64,000 nucleotides of DNA from Artocarpus heterophyllus (GCA_025403435.1 CM046350.1:26847661-26911660); one strand, 5' to 3'. Counted from the stretch's first letter, positions 1 through 10,138 are shown. Notes: generated by a model from the sequence alone, not told the origin. A program made the numbers and translations.

Positions 1-480
1 CAGGACTTATGAGTTCTCACAAAATGCAGATGAGCCATGTGTTTGCAAACACATTAAGGATGGGAAGGTGGTCTTTCTACTGCTCTATGTAGATGATATT
101 CTGCTAATTGGCAATGATATAGGAGCATTGTCATCAGTCAAATTATGGTTGACCAAGAATTTGATATGAAAGACTTAGGTGAGGCTAATTTTGTTCTTGG
201 TATACAGATCTTTCGAGATAGGAAGAAAAGAATGATAGCTTTGTCTTAAGCCGGCTACATAGATAAAATTCTCAAGAGGTTTGCAATGTAGGATTCCAAG
301 AAAGGTGGGCAACCATATTGGTCTGGAATTACTCTTTCTAAGAAAGACTCTCCAAAGTCTAAGGAAGAAAGAGAATACATGAAGAAGGTGCCTTATGCTT
401 TGGCAGTTTGTAGTCTCATGTATTCCATGCTTTGTACAGGACTAGATATTTGTTATGCGGTGAAGATTGTAAGTCGATTT
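1..480 (+). pseudogene. copia reverse transcriptase C-terminal remnant (element 1)
   Basis: Degenerate end of the RT domain. The catalytic box reads LLYVDDILLIGNDIG near bases 79-124 and still has the YVDD motif typical of copia RT. It is followed by remnants matching the family's later RT blocks (KDLG, LSQA, SGITLSKKDSP, SLMY). A Gln codon has become a stop (TAA at about 247), and a frameshift near 160-170 separates the YVDD block from the KDLG block. A further Gln-to-stop change (TAG) lies near 290. Inactive remnant. Confidence 0.85.
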
Positions 481-1066
481 TAGGTGGATCTGGGACCGAA
501 ACACTAGATTACGGTCAAGCATATTTTCAAGTACCTGAGAAGGACTCGAGGGTATATGCTTGTATATTCAGGTGAAGACTTAACTCCTTTAGGATATACA
601 GACTCGAATTTCTAATCCTGTTTGGATTCAAGAAGATCGACTTCAGGCTTTGTGTTTACTTTGGGAGGCGGTGCCATTAGTTGGAGAAGTGTGAAACATG
701 ATTGCACTTTGAATTCAACGATGGAGGCTGAGTAAGTGGCAGCTAGTGATGCTTCGAAAGTAGAAGTGTGGCCTTGCAAGTTCCTTGGGGATTTTGAGGT
801 AGTTCCTGGTGTGGATAAGGCGGTATTATTGTATTGTGATAACAGTGCAGCAGCAGCTAATGCTAAAGAACCAAGATTTCATAAGAAGAGAAAACATATT
901 GATCAAAAGTATCATGTGATAAAGGACTTCGTTAAAGGCGGGCATGTTACGGTGTGTAAAATCACATTAGAGAATAATTTAGCTGATCTATTTACGAAGG
1001 CACTTACTAGGAGAGTCTTAGAGAGACATGTGGAAGCTATGAGATACGAGATTTGCCATATTTACT
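481..1066 (+). pseudogene. copia RNase H remnant (element 1)
   Basis: Remnant of the RNase H that removes the RNA strand of the RNA:DNA hybrid during element replication. Readable blocks are GFVFTLGGGAISW (about 646-682), the EAE(Y) block at 725-736, where Tyr is replaced by a TAA stop, LYCDNSA (about 832-852), HIDQKYHVIKDF (about 895-930) and NNLADLFTKAL (973-1005). After 736 the frame stays open, loses the family's usual stop and runs past the polypurine tract into the LTR, ending at 1149. Elements 3 and 7 stop just before the tract. Confidence 0.85.
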
Positions 1067-1076
1067 CACTTAGCGC

Positions 1077-1086
1077 AAGTGGGAGA
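1077..1086 (+). promoter_or_regulatory. polypurine tract of element 1
   Basis: AAGTGGGAGA lies one base upstream of the LTR start TGTTAG. The same tract precedes the 3' LTR in elements 3 and 7. It is the expected primer for plus-strand DNA synthesis. Confidence 0.85.
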
Positions 1087-2513
1087 TTGTTAGATGTGTA
1101 TACCCTAAGGAGTAAAAAATGTAATATGTTTTGGAGACATTTTTATTAATAAAGAATTTATTGATTATTTATATACTAAATCTTATCCTCTTTACGTTTG
1201 TATTTGTTGAATATATGTTAAGCAAACAAAAGTCTGAAACTGTTGATCTAAACCTTCAATGATTGTGCATATGATGGACAGATTATGTGGAAGACACGAT
1301 TATTAATGTGACGGTCTAAATTATAAGATTCGCTATCGAGGGAATAAAGTTAGGCACTTTAATCATGCAAAGATTGTTATGTTGTTGATATCCTTATTGG
1401 GAGATTGTTTATCTTGACCATTAGAAGTCGACTCCATGAATAGAAATATTGACACTTTTTATAGGTGACGATGTGTTAGATCGGGACATAAAATAAATTG
1501 GTTTGGATTAATAATTCTGTCTCTGCAAATTGATTCACTTTAGATAATCATTTGTATTGTATCTTAATATTGAGATGAATAGTGGGCCCATTGTTTTGAC
1601 TTTTGTCTTTTGATGTATCAAAGGGTGACATTCACATTTTATAGTGATACGTATGCTGGTACGTTGGAGGCATGACTCTTGATAGCGTAGACTTGTTATT
1701 CATAGATATGGAACTTATAGCTCCTCTTTAGGAGTACAGATATCCTCCTATATGCGTTATCCTGTAATTGAAAAACCGGAACGCTCAACCATTTGGTTAA
1801 ATAGGTGTAACCGAATGGTATATTGTCTTATGGATGATAAGCTTTCCGATGGTGAGATAATGGAACGTAACATAAAAATAATCGGGAAGGTAAGACAAAA
1901 CTTGTCTTTAACCCGATTTTGGATAATTCTTTGGAGATACGATACATTATGATATGTCATGGAGACTTAGCTATTCAGGCTTCGTAATTCTATATAGTTC
2001 GAGAGTGCAGTCCCAAGCTTTTAGTGGAGTAACGTTAGAGTTGATAATTATGAAATGTATATCAAGGATATTGGGTTTCATAATTATCAGGAGCTTGAAC
2101 TATATAGATCTATTTGGTCCCCTTTGCTAGCTCACAAAAATTTTGTAATGATACGGCGTGCTTTTTCAATAATTGGTGACTTATGTCAGATTTATCATAT
2201 TAGCTAAAATTCAAAAGAATGAGATAATTCATGTTTTTTTATCGGTTGAATTAATTTTAATTAATTCAAGATAAACTTGTTGAATTATCGGGATTAGATA
2301 ATTCATGTCTGTTTATCGATTAGATTAATTTTGAATTAATTCAAGACAAACTTGGTTAATTATCAGGAATTCATTTATTTTCCTAGAGATTATCTAGATG
2401 AAGTTGTTTTAATTAGATAACTTTTCTATTGGGTTATTTGAATTAAAACTGAGAATTTTTCCTACAAAATCTCGGGTGGAGAATGAAAGACTCGCTGGGA
2501 TTTTTATTGCTAG

Positions 2514-2600
2514 TTTGGCATGCCGATCCTTAAGCTCGGCCTGCTGATGGGGCAAGTTCAGCATACTAGTTAGACAGATTGGCATGCCAGTCGCGCGATA
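2514..2600 (+). repeat. GC-rich quasi-palindromic motif array, U3 of element 1
   Basis: Degenerate copies of the family motif. On the coding strand the best match is CTCGGCCTGCTGA; others read GGCATGCCGA. They stand out against AT-rich flanks and end about 110 bp upstream of the TATA box. Confidence 0.7.
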
Positions 2601-2710
2601 AAAAGATCATGCGTTTAGATGCTGATTTTATCAGATATCGATTCTGATATGAATCTCAATCAAATTTTTGAGGCATTATCTGATATGGATTGACTCCTGG
2701 GCCCAACCTC

Positions 2711-2718
2711 TATAAAAA
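2711..2718 (+). promoter_or_regulatory. LTR TATA box (element 1)
   Basis: TATAAAAA in the context CCTCTATAAAAAAAGAGTGAG. The same position is TATA-like in every LTR of the family, so this is the likely core promoter; transcription would start about 30 bp downstream. Confidence 0.7.
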
Positions 2719-3096
2719 AAGAGTGAGTCTCATTATTATTTAGATCAGTTAAGGAATCTAGAGTGAGACTCTAAAACTCCCTTGAGAGCTATCATTCACA
2801 AATCACGAATTATAGCTTTGGGTGTTTTCAATTGGTTGGAAGGAGAGCCACCTGGTGGAAAAGCTGAACGACATGAGCCCACACTCACTCCGACGTGGAT
2901 AAAGAATATCAAAGAAGACTAGTTGGTTGAGGCTCTTCTGGAGCGTTACTTCTCTTCATGGATTGCGGGAGTTCTTCAGCATTCAAAGGTTAGTAAGATC
3001 TGGTTAATTTATGCACATAGCATGTCAAACTCGTGTTTTGGAAAATACTTTGATACAAAAAATTTTTAAATTATGCTGCATACTATTTTTCCAACA

Positions 3097-3271
3097 TGAA
3101 TCTCTCGCTCTATTATAAGTTAACATGTGTCCCACTATTGCACATAATTCTACACCACTTCTTCCACCAGATTGAGGCCATGATCTCAAAGAATATTCTA
3201 TAAAGGGCATCAACAGCCTCATTGAGACATACACGAAAGAACTCTATAGTTACTCTAACAAAATATATTCA
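3097..3271. other. unassigned 175 bp between two opposed copia elements
   Basis: This stretch lies between the end of element 1's LTR and the point near 3272 where minus-strand RNase H similarity to element 2 begins abruptly. It does not match the RNase H tail, polypurine tract or LTR seen in sister copies. A minus-strand open frame of 69 codons crosses it without recognisable domains. It could be the tail of another copia family joined by recombination. Confidence 0.4.
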
Positions 3272-3640
3272 TATCCGCCCTTAATGAAGTCCTTTATCAC
3301 ATGATACTTCCGATCAATATGCTTACTCTTGTTGTGAAATCTTGGTTCCTTAGCATTAGCTACCACCGCACTGTTATCACAGTACAGTGATACCACCTTA
3401 TCCATACAAAGAACTACCTTATGATCACCAAGGAACTTGTGGAGCCACACTGCTTCTTCCGAAGCATCACTAGCTGCCACATACTCTGCATTTATCGTTG
3501 AATCTGAAGTGCAATCTTGCTTCACACTTCTCCAACTGATGGCACCGCCTCCTAGAGTAAACACAAAACCCAAAGTCGATTTCCTAGAATCCAAACAGGA
3601 TTAAAAATCCGAGTCAGTATATCCTAGAGGAGTCAAGTCC
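3272..3640 (-). pseudogene. copia RNase H, truncated (element 2)
   Basis: An open stretch of about 114 codons covers most of the RNase H: a DSRKSTLGFVFTLGGG start, a NAEYVAASDAS block with the catalytic Glu, LYCDNSAVVANAKEPR with the catalytic Asp, and HIDRKYHVIKDF. Similarity to sister copies ends abruptly after KDFIKGG (about 3272), where they continue HVTVCKI. The C-terminal LADPFTK block is gone, so the enzyme is incomplete. Confidence 0.85.
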
Positions 3641-4850
3641 TCACCTGAATACACAAGCATATCACTCGAGTCCTTCTCAGGTACTTGAAACTATGCGTAA
3701 CCATAACCCAGTGGTTCGGTCCTAGATCCGCCTGAAATCGACTTACAATCCTAACCGCATAACAAATATCTGGTCGTGTGCAAAGCATGGCATACATGAG
3801 ACTACCTACTGTTGAAACATAAGGCACCTTCTTCATGTATTCTCTTTCTTCCTCAGACTTTGGAGAGTCTTTCTTAGAAAGAGTAATTCCAGACCTAGAT
3901 GGTTGCCCACCTTTCTTGGAATCCTACATTGCAAACCTCCTAAGAATTTTATCTATGTAGTTACAAAGCTATCATTTTGTTCTTCCTGTCCTAAAAGATC
4001 TGGATACCGAGAGCAGAATTAGCTTCACCCAAGTCCTTCATATCAAACTAATTGGTCAATCATAATTTGACTAATGACAATGCCCCAACGTCATTGCCAA
4101 TTAGCAGAATGTCATCTACATAGAGCAGTAGAAAAACCACCTTCTCATCCTTAATGTGTTTGTAAACACATGGCTCATCCACATTTTGTGAGAACCCATA
4201 AGTCTTGATCACCTGATCAAATCTTATGTTCCAAGAACCGGAAGCATGTTTAAGTCCATAAATTGACTTTAACAACTTACAAACTTTACCCTCTTAACCC
4301 TTGACCTTGAACCCGTTTGGTTGTCCCATATAAATGGATCCATCAAGATAGCCATTTAGAAAAGCCATCTTGACATATATCTATCAAATCTCATAGTTGA
4401 GAGCGACAGCTATGGACAAGAGAATTCAGATGGATTTAAGCATAGTTACAGGTGAAAAGGTTTCCTCATAATCAATTCCTTCCTTTTGTGTGTAACCTTA
4501 GCTACTAGTCTAGCCGTAAAGGTTTTGACCTTTCCATCCATTCCTCTTTTCCACTTGTAGATCCACTTACACCTTATGGGTTTTACCTCTTCAGGAAGAT
4601 CCATAAGCTCCCGGACCTGATTAGTCTCCATAGACTTTATCTCTGTGTTCATGGCCTCTATCCAGAGTTTCGAATCAACATCCTCCATAGCCTTTGCATA
4701 AGTATAAGGATCCCTGTCATGTTCATCCGGTTCAGCCAAGAAGGCCACACCATTGAACATATACCTTTCGGGTTGATGACCGATCCTCTCACTACGCCGA
4801 AGCCCCTTAGGTTGTTGTTCAGGTTTGTTTGGTTTTTCTACACTAATCAT
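3641..4850 (-). pseudogene. copia reverse transcriptase (element 2)
   Basis: RT domain in several frames. The N-terminal part (4446-4850) has the RRSERIGHQPERY linker and then MDLPEEVKPIRCKWIYKWK and FTARLVAKV, the usual start of copia RT. The catalytic box LLLYVDDILLIGNDVG lies within 4060-4275. The later KKVPYVSTVGSLMYAML block is at about 3780-3836. The DVKTAFLNG block (about 4320-4390) is out of frame with its neighbours, and other breaks lie near 4290 and 3950. The catalytic residues survive but the frame does not. Confidence 0.88.
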
Positions 4851-5925
4851 AACAGTTTCATTTGGAACTCCAGAGTGATTAGATCACTCCTTAACTCCTC
4901 AAGCACCATTTTGCTTTGAGGTTTAAAGTCGTCCATGTAACTCTCCTCAAGGAAAGTTACATTAGTTGAAACCATGACTTTATTTTCCTTTGGGTTATAG
5001 AAATAACCCCCTTTAGTCACTTTTGGATATCCTACAAACACAAAAACTTCTAAACGTGCTTCTAATTTATTCGCATCTTTAAACAGGACATGAACTGAAC
5101 ATCCCTATATGTGAATATGGTTTAAGGATGTCTTCTTGCCCATCCATAACTCGTGAGGAGTTTTAGGGACCGATTTTGAAGGTGCATTATTCAAAAGATA
5201 ACATGCGGCTTGTAGTGCATATCCCCAAAAGGATGAAGGCAATGATGAATAACTCATCATGGAACCTGACCATATCTGATAAAGTGTTATTCCTTCTCTC
5301 CACTACACCGTTCTACTGCGGAGTGCCTAGTGCAGTCCAATGAGATAAAATCACATTCTCTAATAAGTGTCCCAGAAGCTCATCAGAAAGGTACTCACCA
5401 ATTGCTTTTCCACTTTAGCTCGAAACTCCCTAAACTTGTCAAAAGTTTTGCTTTTGTGGTGCATTAGGTACACATGCCCATACCTTGAGTAATCGTTAAT
5501 AAAAGGAACAAAGTCCTCATACCCTCCTCGTGCCTGGATGTTCATTGGTCTGTAAACATCACTATGCACATGTTCTAGAACCCCTTCGGCTCTATTGTCC
5601 TTAGACCCGAATGGTCTTTTGGTCATTTTACCCTCCAAACAAGATTCACATTGAGGTATAGATTGCACCTTTAAGTGACTTAGAGGTCCATCCCTTACCA
5701 GCCTTTGAATCCTATTCAGGTTAATATGACCAAGGCGCAAATGCCAAAGATAAGTCTTATTAGAGTGAGAAGTTTTGAGTCTTTTAGAGTTATTATCATT
5801 CATCTCAGCATTAAGCAGTAAGTCCATCTTAGGTCTAATAAAGTATAGATTATTTTGCATCCATCCAGAACAGATAAAAGATTTGTTTTTTCGAATCACC
5901 ACTTTATTATTAAAAGAAACCAAAT
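4851..5925 (-). pseudogene. copia integrase (element 2)
   Basis: The N-terminal zinc-binding part reads HLRLGHINLNR ... QCESCLEGKMTKRPF (about 5630-5770), keeping the His and Cys pairs. The core follows with HSDV (first Asp) and FINDYSRYGHVYLMHHKS (second Asp). The frame breaks after KQLVS near 5395. The C-terminal part continues at 4847-5041 with [16 protein letters not shown], the block that follows integrase in copia elements. The DDE catalytic region is broken, so insertion activity is lost. Confidence 0.88.
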
Positions 5926-6200
5926 AGGAGTCTTTAAATAAACAAGCTATAGAAATTAAATTCCTTTTAAATTTAGGAATATAAAAACAATCTCATAAAA
6001 TTAAATTCCTATAATTATGAAAATAAAGATGGACATCTCCCACTGCTTCCGCCAAGACCGAGGATCCATAGCCCATCCTAAGCGTGAAGTCTTCATGAAG
6101 CAGACTTCTCGTTTCTTTGAACCCCTACGGAGAAATACAAACATGATTAGTTGCATCGGAATCTATGACCCAAATGTCACTAGATTTCTCAACTAAACAA
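5926..6200 (-). pseudogene. copia protease region (element 2)
   Basis: The aspartic protease starts with SSDIWVIDSDATNHV (about 6133-6180). The active-site triad expected as DSG reads DSD, and a stop at 6125 closes the frame. Downstream blocks are GDVHLYF, FKRNLIS and CLFKDSYLVSFNNKVV. The family's FLQDC block is broken by a stop (near 5990). Confidence 0.8.
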
Positions 6201-6767
6201 GTTTCTAAATACAGAAGACCACACCTACCTCCGTTGAAAAAGAGGTCCTTGCAATGCTTCTTGATGTGCCCGACCTTCCCATAGAAGAAGCACTTAAGCT
6301 TCTTTGGGTTCTTCTTCTTCTTCTTCTTGCTCTTGGTGTTAGCAGGAATAGAAGACTTTCCGTTCTTGGTCCGTTGCCTCTTTCCATTCCTAGAGTTCGG
6401 ATTGGAACCAGAAGCAACAGTCAAATTGGCCTCGCCACCAACAGGAGACTCCCTGATTAGCAGTTCAAACTCCTGTAGCTTTTTCATTAATTTTGTGAAA
6501 GTCATATCCCGCCTATTGTTGAAATTAAATGTAGCTCTAAACGGAATAAATTCTTTCGACAGAGTCTCAAAGACCATAGTCATATGAGTTTCAACATCGA
6601 TGTTGGCTCCATTGGTTTGTGCCTCAGCAAGTAACCCATGACCAACATCATGTGCTCCTTTATAGACATCCCCGGTCTCTGTTTATAGTTCAAGAGTTTT
6701 CGAAGCTCCCCTTGCTGCTTTGTTAGGGCCTAGCCTCCAAAAATGTCTTCCAGATTATCTAAGATCT
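6201..6767 (-). pseudogene. copia gag C-terminal half with altered zinc knuckle (element 2)
   Basis: Gag is the capsid/nucleocapsid protein that packages element RNA. This part has FETLSKEFIPFRATFNF, then KLMKKLQEFELLIRESPVGGEANL, a Lys-rich run (KSKKKKKKNPKK) and the zinc knuckle CFFYGKVGHIKKHC. The usual CX2CX4HX4C has Tyr for the second Cys (codon at 6281-6283). Element 3 has the same change; element 7 keeps Cys. The upstream end is interrupted at 6768 by the Tekay-like solo LTR, and gag resumes at 8911. Confidence 0.85.
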
Positions 6768-7896
6768 TGTCACGCCCCGGAGTACGGGAGGTGACGTGGT
6801 GGATTATTTAAATTAGTTAAATAAGAATTTAATTAAAACTAATGGTTTAAGGATCAAATTAAGTGAGAGATAGGAAGATTTCAACCACATTTTACAAAAG
6901 AATTTATAAATATTAAGCAAATAATAAAAATTAATAAAGGACCGCGAGTATGGGTTCCACAACCCACAACTTATGCACACACATGGTTCTGACAATATTA
7001 TAAATACAATCACAGTCCAGATACAAATAAAGTTAAATCTTACATGCCTTGATTAAATAACACAAAATATAAATCAATCCTCCTATTGCTCCTGAGTTCG
7101 GTCCGAAGAATCCTCTCCAAACCTAAATGGGAAACCACCTAGAGGGGGAAATTTAAAACAAATAGAACGTGAGCGAAAGGCTCAGTAGAACTATATTTTG
7201 TAAAATGATTTAATTTAAAGGAACATTTCATTATTAGGAATACTCAAAAGAAACCTTAAATAAATAAATAGATAATTTGAGTAGAACCGTCCTGACCCAG
7301 AACAGTCTACTCACATAATCAGAAATACCATTTTTCTTTTCCTAGGCAAACCATGTTATCACCACCGTAGTGGCCCAGTTGGGTTTCGGGACCTACCCCC
7401 AAGGTCGATCGCTACACGACCCGATCTCTGATATGGCATCATGCCTATGTGTTTATTATCATTATCATTCAAAACCCAATTACCGAGTGTTGTCAGTTAC
7501 ATTTATTATGAAGTTCATTTCAGATCACGGTATATTAAAATATAACCGATAAATCTATTTTCAAACAACCGTTGAAAACATTTTAATAGAAATCCTTTTC
7601 AAAGCCAAATCATTTCAAAACCAGGCTACCAAAGAAATAGGATAGAAGTCCTACCTCAATACTCGTGCCGATGCCCCACACCGTAATCCTGGTCTGCTAT
7701 ACGTTAGCTCCGCAGAACCATGAACGATCCTAGATACAAACTAAGTTGATCAATATCTAGTTCGAGACATTCTATGTTACTAAAACGTTTCATGATGTCC
7801 TAGTGTGCCATTTGTACCTTTAAAATCATCCTATAAGGTTGGGATTTAAATCAGGGCTCAAAACAGTGAAAACGGGTAAAAATCACAAAAATTGCC

Positions 7897-8056
7897 ATGC
7901 CTCGGTTGGCCTGTCGGACTCCCTGCTTCAGCCGGCCGAACTGTGCCGGAAGCAAAGTTTGGTCGGCCGAACAATTTCCAGGTTCGGCCTACCGGACTGA
8001 AGAACACCGGCCTGCCGATCCCTGTTCTGGCCTGCCAAACATGCACTTCGGCCTGT
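7897..8056 (-). repeat. GC-rich motif array inside the Tekay-like LTR
   Basis: About eight degenerate copies of a motif reading CGGCCTGCCGATC or TCGGCCGAAC on the plus strand, within AT-rich LTR sequence. It is close in sequence to the arrays in the unrelated copia family. Confidence 0.75.
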
Positions 8057-8532
8057 CGAACTGGGAAAACCCAGAAATTCCAGCCACGGGTTTCGATTTC
8101 CCCAAAACCCAAATCTTGATTCTAACCTGTTTTTCTCAAATCCCAGGCATAGAAAACATTCATAGATGATAGAAAAACATATTTAGACACTTTTGAACAC
8201 ATTCAAACAAGATTCAAACACAAAAAATCCCAAAAATCCAAAAATAGGAAAAATTGAGGAAAAATAAAAAATATTGAATCAAATCCGTTTTTCTTCAATC
8301 TAAGCTTAGATTCTAGTTGTTCTAAGTTCATTTAACTCAAATCCAAGGTTTTCTAAGCTTAAACAAACCTAGATTTCAAAAATGCACAAAATTGAAAATT
8401 TTGGAAAAAGTTTAGAAATTTCAAAACTAACCTCGAATCGAAGCTTCAATCCACGATCTTGGTTGCTAAATCACGTCCCCGAGCTTCCTCCTTGCTAACC
8501 CGAAGCTTGGATTCGAAATGGAGTTTAAAACT

Positions 8533-8640
8533 TTTGAGAGAGATAGAGAGAGAGAGAGGGTGCCGAGAGAGATCAAGAGAAAGGGAGAGAGAGGCTGCCA
8601 TGAGAGTGAGGAGGGAGAGAGAGGAAGGAAATAAAGAGAG
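8533..8640 (-). repeat. GA/CT-rich tract in the Tekay-like LTR
   Basis: Purine-rich on the plus strand (repeated GAGAGA), so pyrimidine-rich on the LTR's sense strand. Such CT-rich tracts often mark the promoter or transcript-start region of plant LTRs. Open frames over it are low-complexity artefacts. Confidence 0.6.
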
Positions 8641-8910
8641 AAAATCGATGGACGGTTTTACTGTGCAAAAACCATGTGCCGCCCACGGTTTTGCAAAACG
8701 GAGTATTTTTAACATTTTACAAATTGTTGTGTTTTAAAACTCAAAACATCATTTTAAAAGAATAAGAAATCATTTGGATTCACCAAATTAACAAAAAAAC
8801 CAAAAATTTAAAATCCAACCAAAAATCTAATTAATGTTAAAACGTTAATTATGGCACATTAATTCATCATTTATATTACATTAACATTAAATAAATTTCG
8901 GGGCGTTACA

Positions 8911-9195
8911 GATCTGCTTAGCAGTCTCATAATCCTCATGTTGAGCCTGTAGTATGTTATTCATGCTAGCCATAACATAACAACGGGCCTGATCATTTGT
9001 ATCTTTCCAGCGATCGTACGCTTGGAATTGCTCATTGGTGGAATCTCCCGTAGGCTCGGGAGGACAAGGGGTAGTCAGCATAAATTTCAATTTCTTAAAG
9101 GAAAGGACGATATCCAGGTTCCGATTCCAATCATTATAATTCTCTCCGGTTAATTGGTTTTTGTCAAGTATCAAAGATAAAGCGTTTTTAGACAT
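8911..9195 (-). pseudogene. copia gag N-terminal half (element 2)
   Basis: Starts with ATG at 9195 and reads MSKNALSLILDKNQLTGENYNDW, then DIVLSFKKLKFMLTTPCPPEPTGDS and VMASMNNILQAQHEDYETAKQI. This is the N-terminal domain of a plant copia Gag. The start is supported by element 4, which has an ATG at the same place. The frame is open to 8911, where the solo LTR interrupts it just before the LDNLEDMFGGQ block of sister copies. Confidence 0.88.
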
Positions 9196-9350
9196 TTTTA
9201 ATCTACAATAAAGATATCATATACAAAACATAAGCGAACATACAATAATAATTTAGTAAGATAACACAATCATATAAATGTATTTATGTGTCAAAACTTT
9301 GAAAATATCACAACCTTACAACGATAATTTCCAACTCAGAATTCAACAAG

Positions 9351-9665
9351 CTCCTAGGGGAGTCATGCAAAATTCAATCAGGAACATAGATCCCCTTTTG
9401 ATAAATATGTGCCATCCAGGACCCGTATGATCTAGTATATATTAATAATCGTTTCTTTGGCCATTAATTTTATTAACAAAGCTCCTAGGAGTGGTTAATA
9501 ATAAAATTAACATGAGTGCATAACTATCGTTTCAATATTATATCCATGATTTATAATTACCACCTAGGGGTGTGCAACTATAAATCATGCTAAAATACCT
9601 TATCCTCTCATAGATCCAATTTAGTACATGATAGAAATCCCTTCCTAGGGGTCAAGACCACCATG
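9351..9665 (-). other. hairpin cluster with CCTAGG apices, leader of element 2
   Basis: Four inverted repeats. The clearest, 9545-9589, has perfect 11-nt arms (CATGATTTATA / TATAAATCATG) with an inner CACC/GGTG stem around TAGG. The second, 9464-9510, has arms TTAATTTTATTAAC / GTTAATAATAAAATTAA around the 10-nt palindrome CTCCTAGGAG. The first (9351-9362) is CTCC-TAGG-GGAG. The fourth (9625-9665) is weaker. All lie about 150-470 nt upstream of the gag ATG. Confidence 0.65.
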
Positions 9666-10138
9666 TTTTTCATATGGACCAACGATGGAGGCCGTAAGTC
9701 CTCTCTTTAAAAACCTTCTCCTACTCAATCTTTTGAAATTAAGGTTTTATTTTAAAAGACATGCATGAACAATTTTAATATGAGTGGCACTCCCTATTCT
9801 ATATGGCATGTTATGAATATATATGGCAAATCATATTATAATGCAGACAAGCAAAGCAATCAAGCAAAGCTACAAGCAAAATAATAACTGTAATAGTATG
9901 GTTCCATCTTAGAGAATCGAAAACAAAGATTACAAGAGAATAATCGAAACTTATTATCGATTCTTCATTCTTGAATCCTCAAGCTGTATCCTTCTTCATA
10001 TAATGCCCATCTTTAAATCTTCAATCCCGTATGAATCGAATACTACAATTTTCGGTCATATCCAAATTTAATGTTTCTTAGAATTGTCCTAAAAATAAAA
10101 TTAAAACTGCACCTTGAGCTGGAAAAATTTCCAGCTCT

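Larger units (their letters stand above)
1..3096 (+). mobile_element. Ty1/copia element 1, 3' portion
   Basis: The 3' part of a Ty1/copia LTR retrotransposon that enters from outside the window. The order on the plus strand is the end of reverse transcriptase (RT), RNase H, polypurine tract and a complete 3' LTR. It belongs to the same family as elements 2, 3, 4 and 7, judged by the shared RT and RNase H sequence and LTR termini. The coding part has many stops and frameshifts, so it cannot act on its own. The 5' LTR, gag, protease and integrase lie left of the window. The 5 bp after the LTR are TGAAT; the matching target duplication cannot be checked. Confidence 0.9.
1088..3096 (+). repeat. 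3' LTR of copia element 1
   Basis: About 2.01 kb, beginning TGTTAGATGTGTA and ending TTTTTCCAACA, with TG...CA ends. It aligns along its whole length, in reverse orientation, with the LTRs of elements 2, 3 and 7. Contents in order: a polyadenylation-like AATAAAG block near 1150, a long AT-rich U3, a tandem duplication near 2235-2370, a GC-rich motif array (2514-2600), a TATA box (2711) and the presumed R/U5. Short open frames inside it are chance. Confidence 0.9.
6768..8910 (-). mobile_element. solo LTR of a Ty3/gypsy Tekay/Del-like element
   Basis: A 2.14-kb insertion in gag of element 2, flanked by GATCT at 6763-6767 and 8911-8915. On the minus strand it begins TGTAACGCCCCG and ends CCGGGGCGTGACA, the inverted termini common in plant gypsy LTRs. 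The minus strand also reads like the 3' part of Tekay-type LTRs I know: CTACTGAGCC...GCTCACG, then a block ending CTAGGTGGTTTCC. No internal domain, primer-binding site or second LTR is present, so it is a solo LTR left by LTR-LTR recombination. Lineage is from memory of such LTRs, not from a search. Confidence 0.8.

Noticed and set aside
6254..6587. Leu-rich plus-strand open frames over the gag region
   Set aside because: They are the reverse complement of the Lys-rich tail and zinc knuckle of copia gag; the real signal is on the minus strand. The same holds at 32146-32370 and 59375-59587.
7858..8169. Three overlapping open frames around the GC-rich array
   Set aside because: The GC-rich motif lacks stop codons on either strand, so open frames appear by composition; no domain is visible.
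8446..8737. Overlapping open frames on both strands rich in Ser/Leu or Arg/Glu
   Set aside because: They come from the GA/CT-rich tract of the Tekay-like LTR, which has low complexity in every frame.
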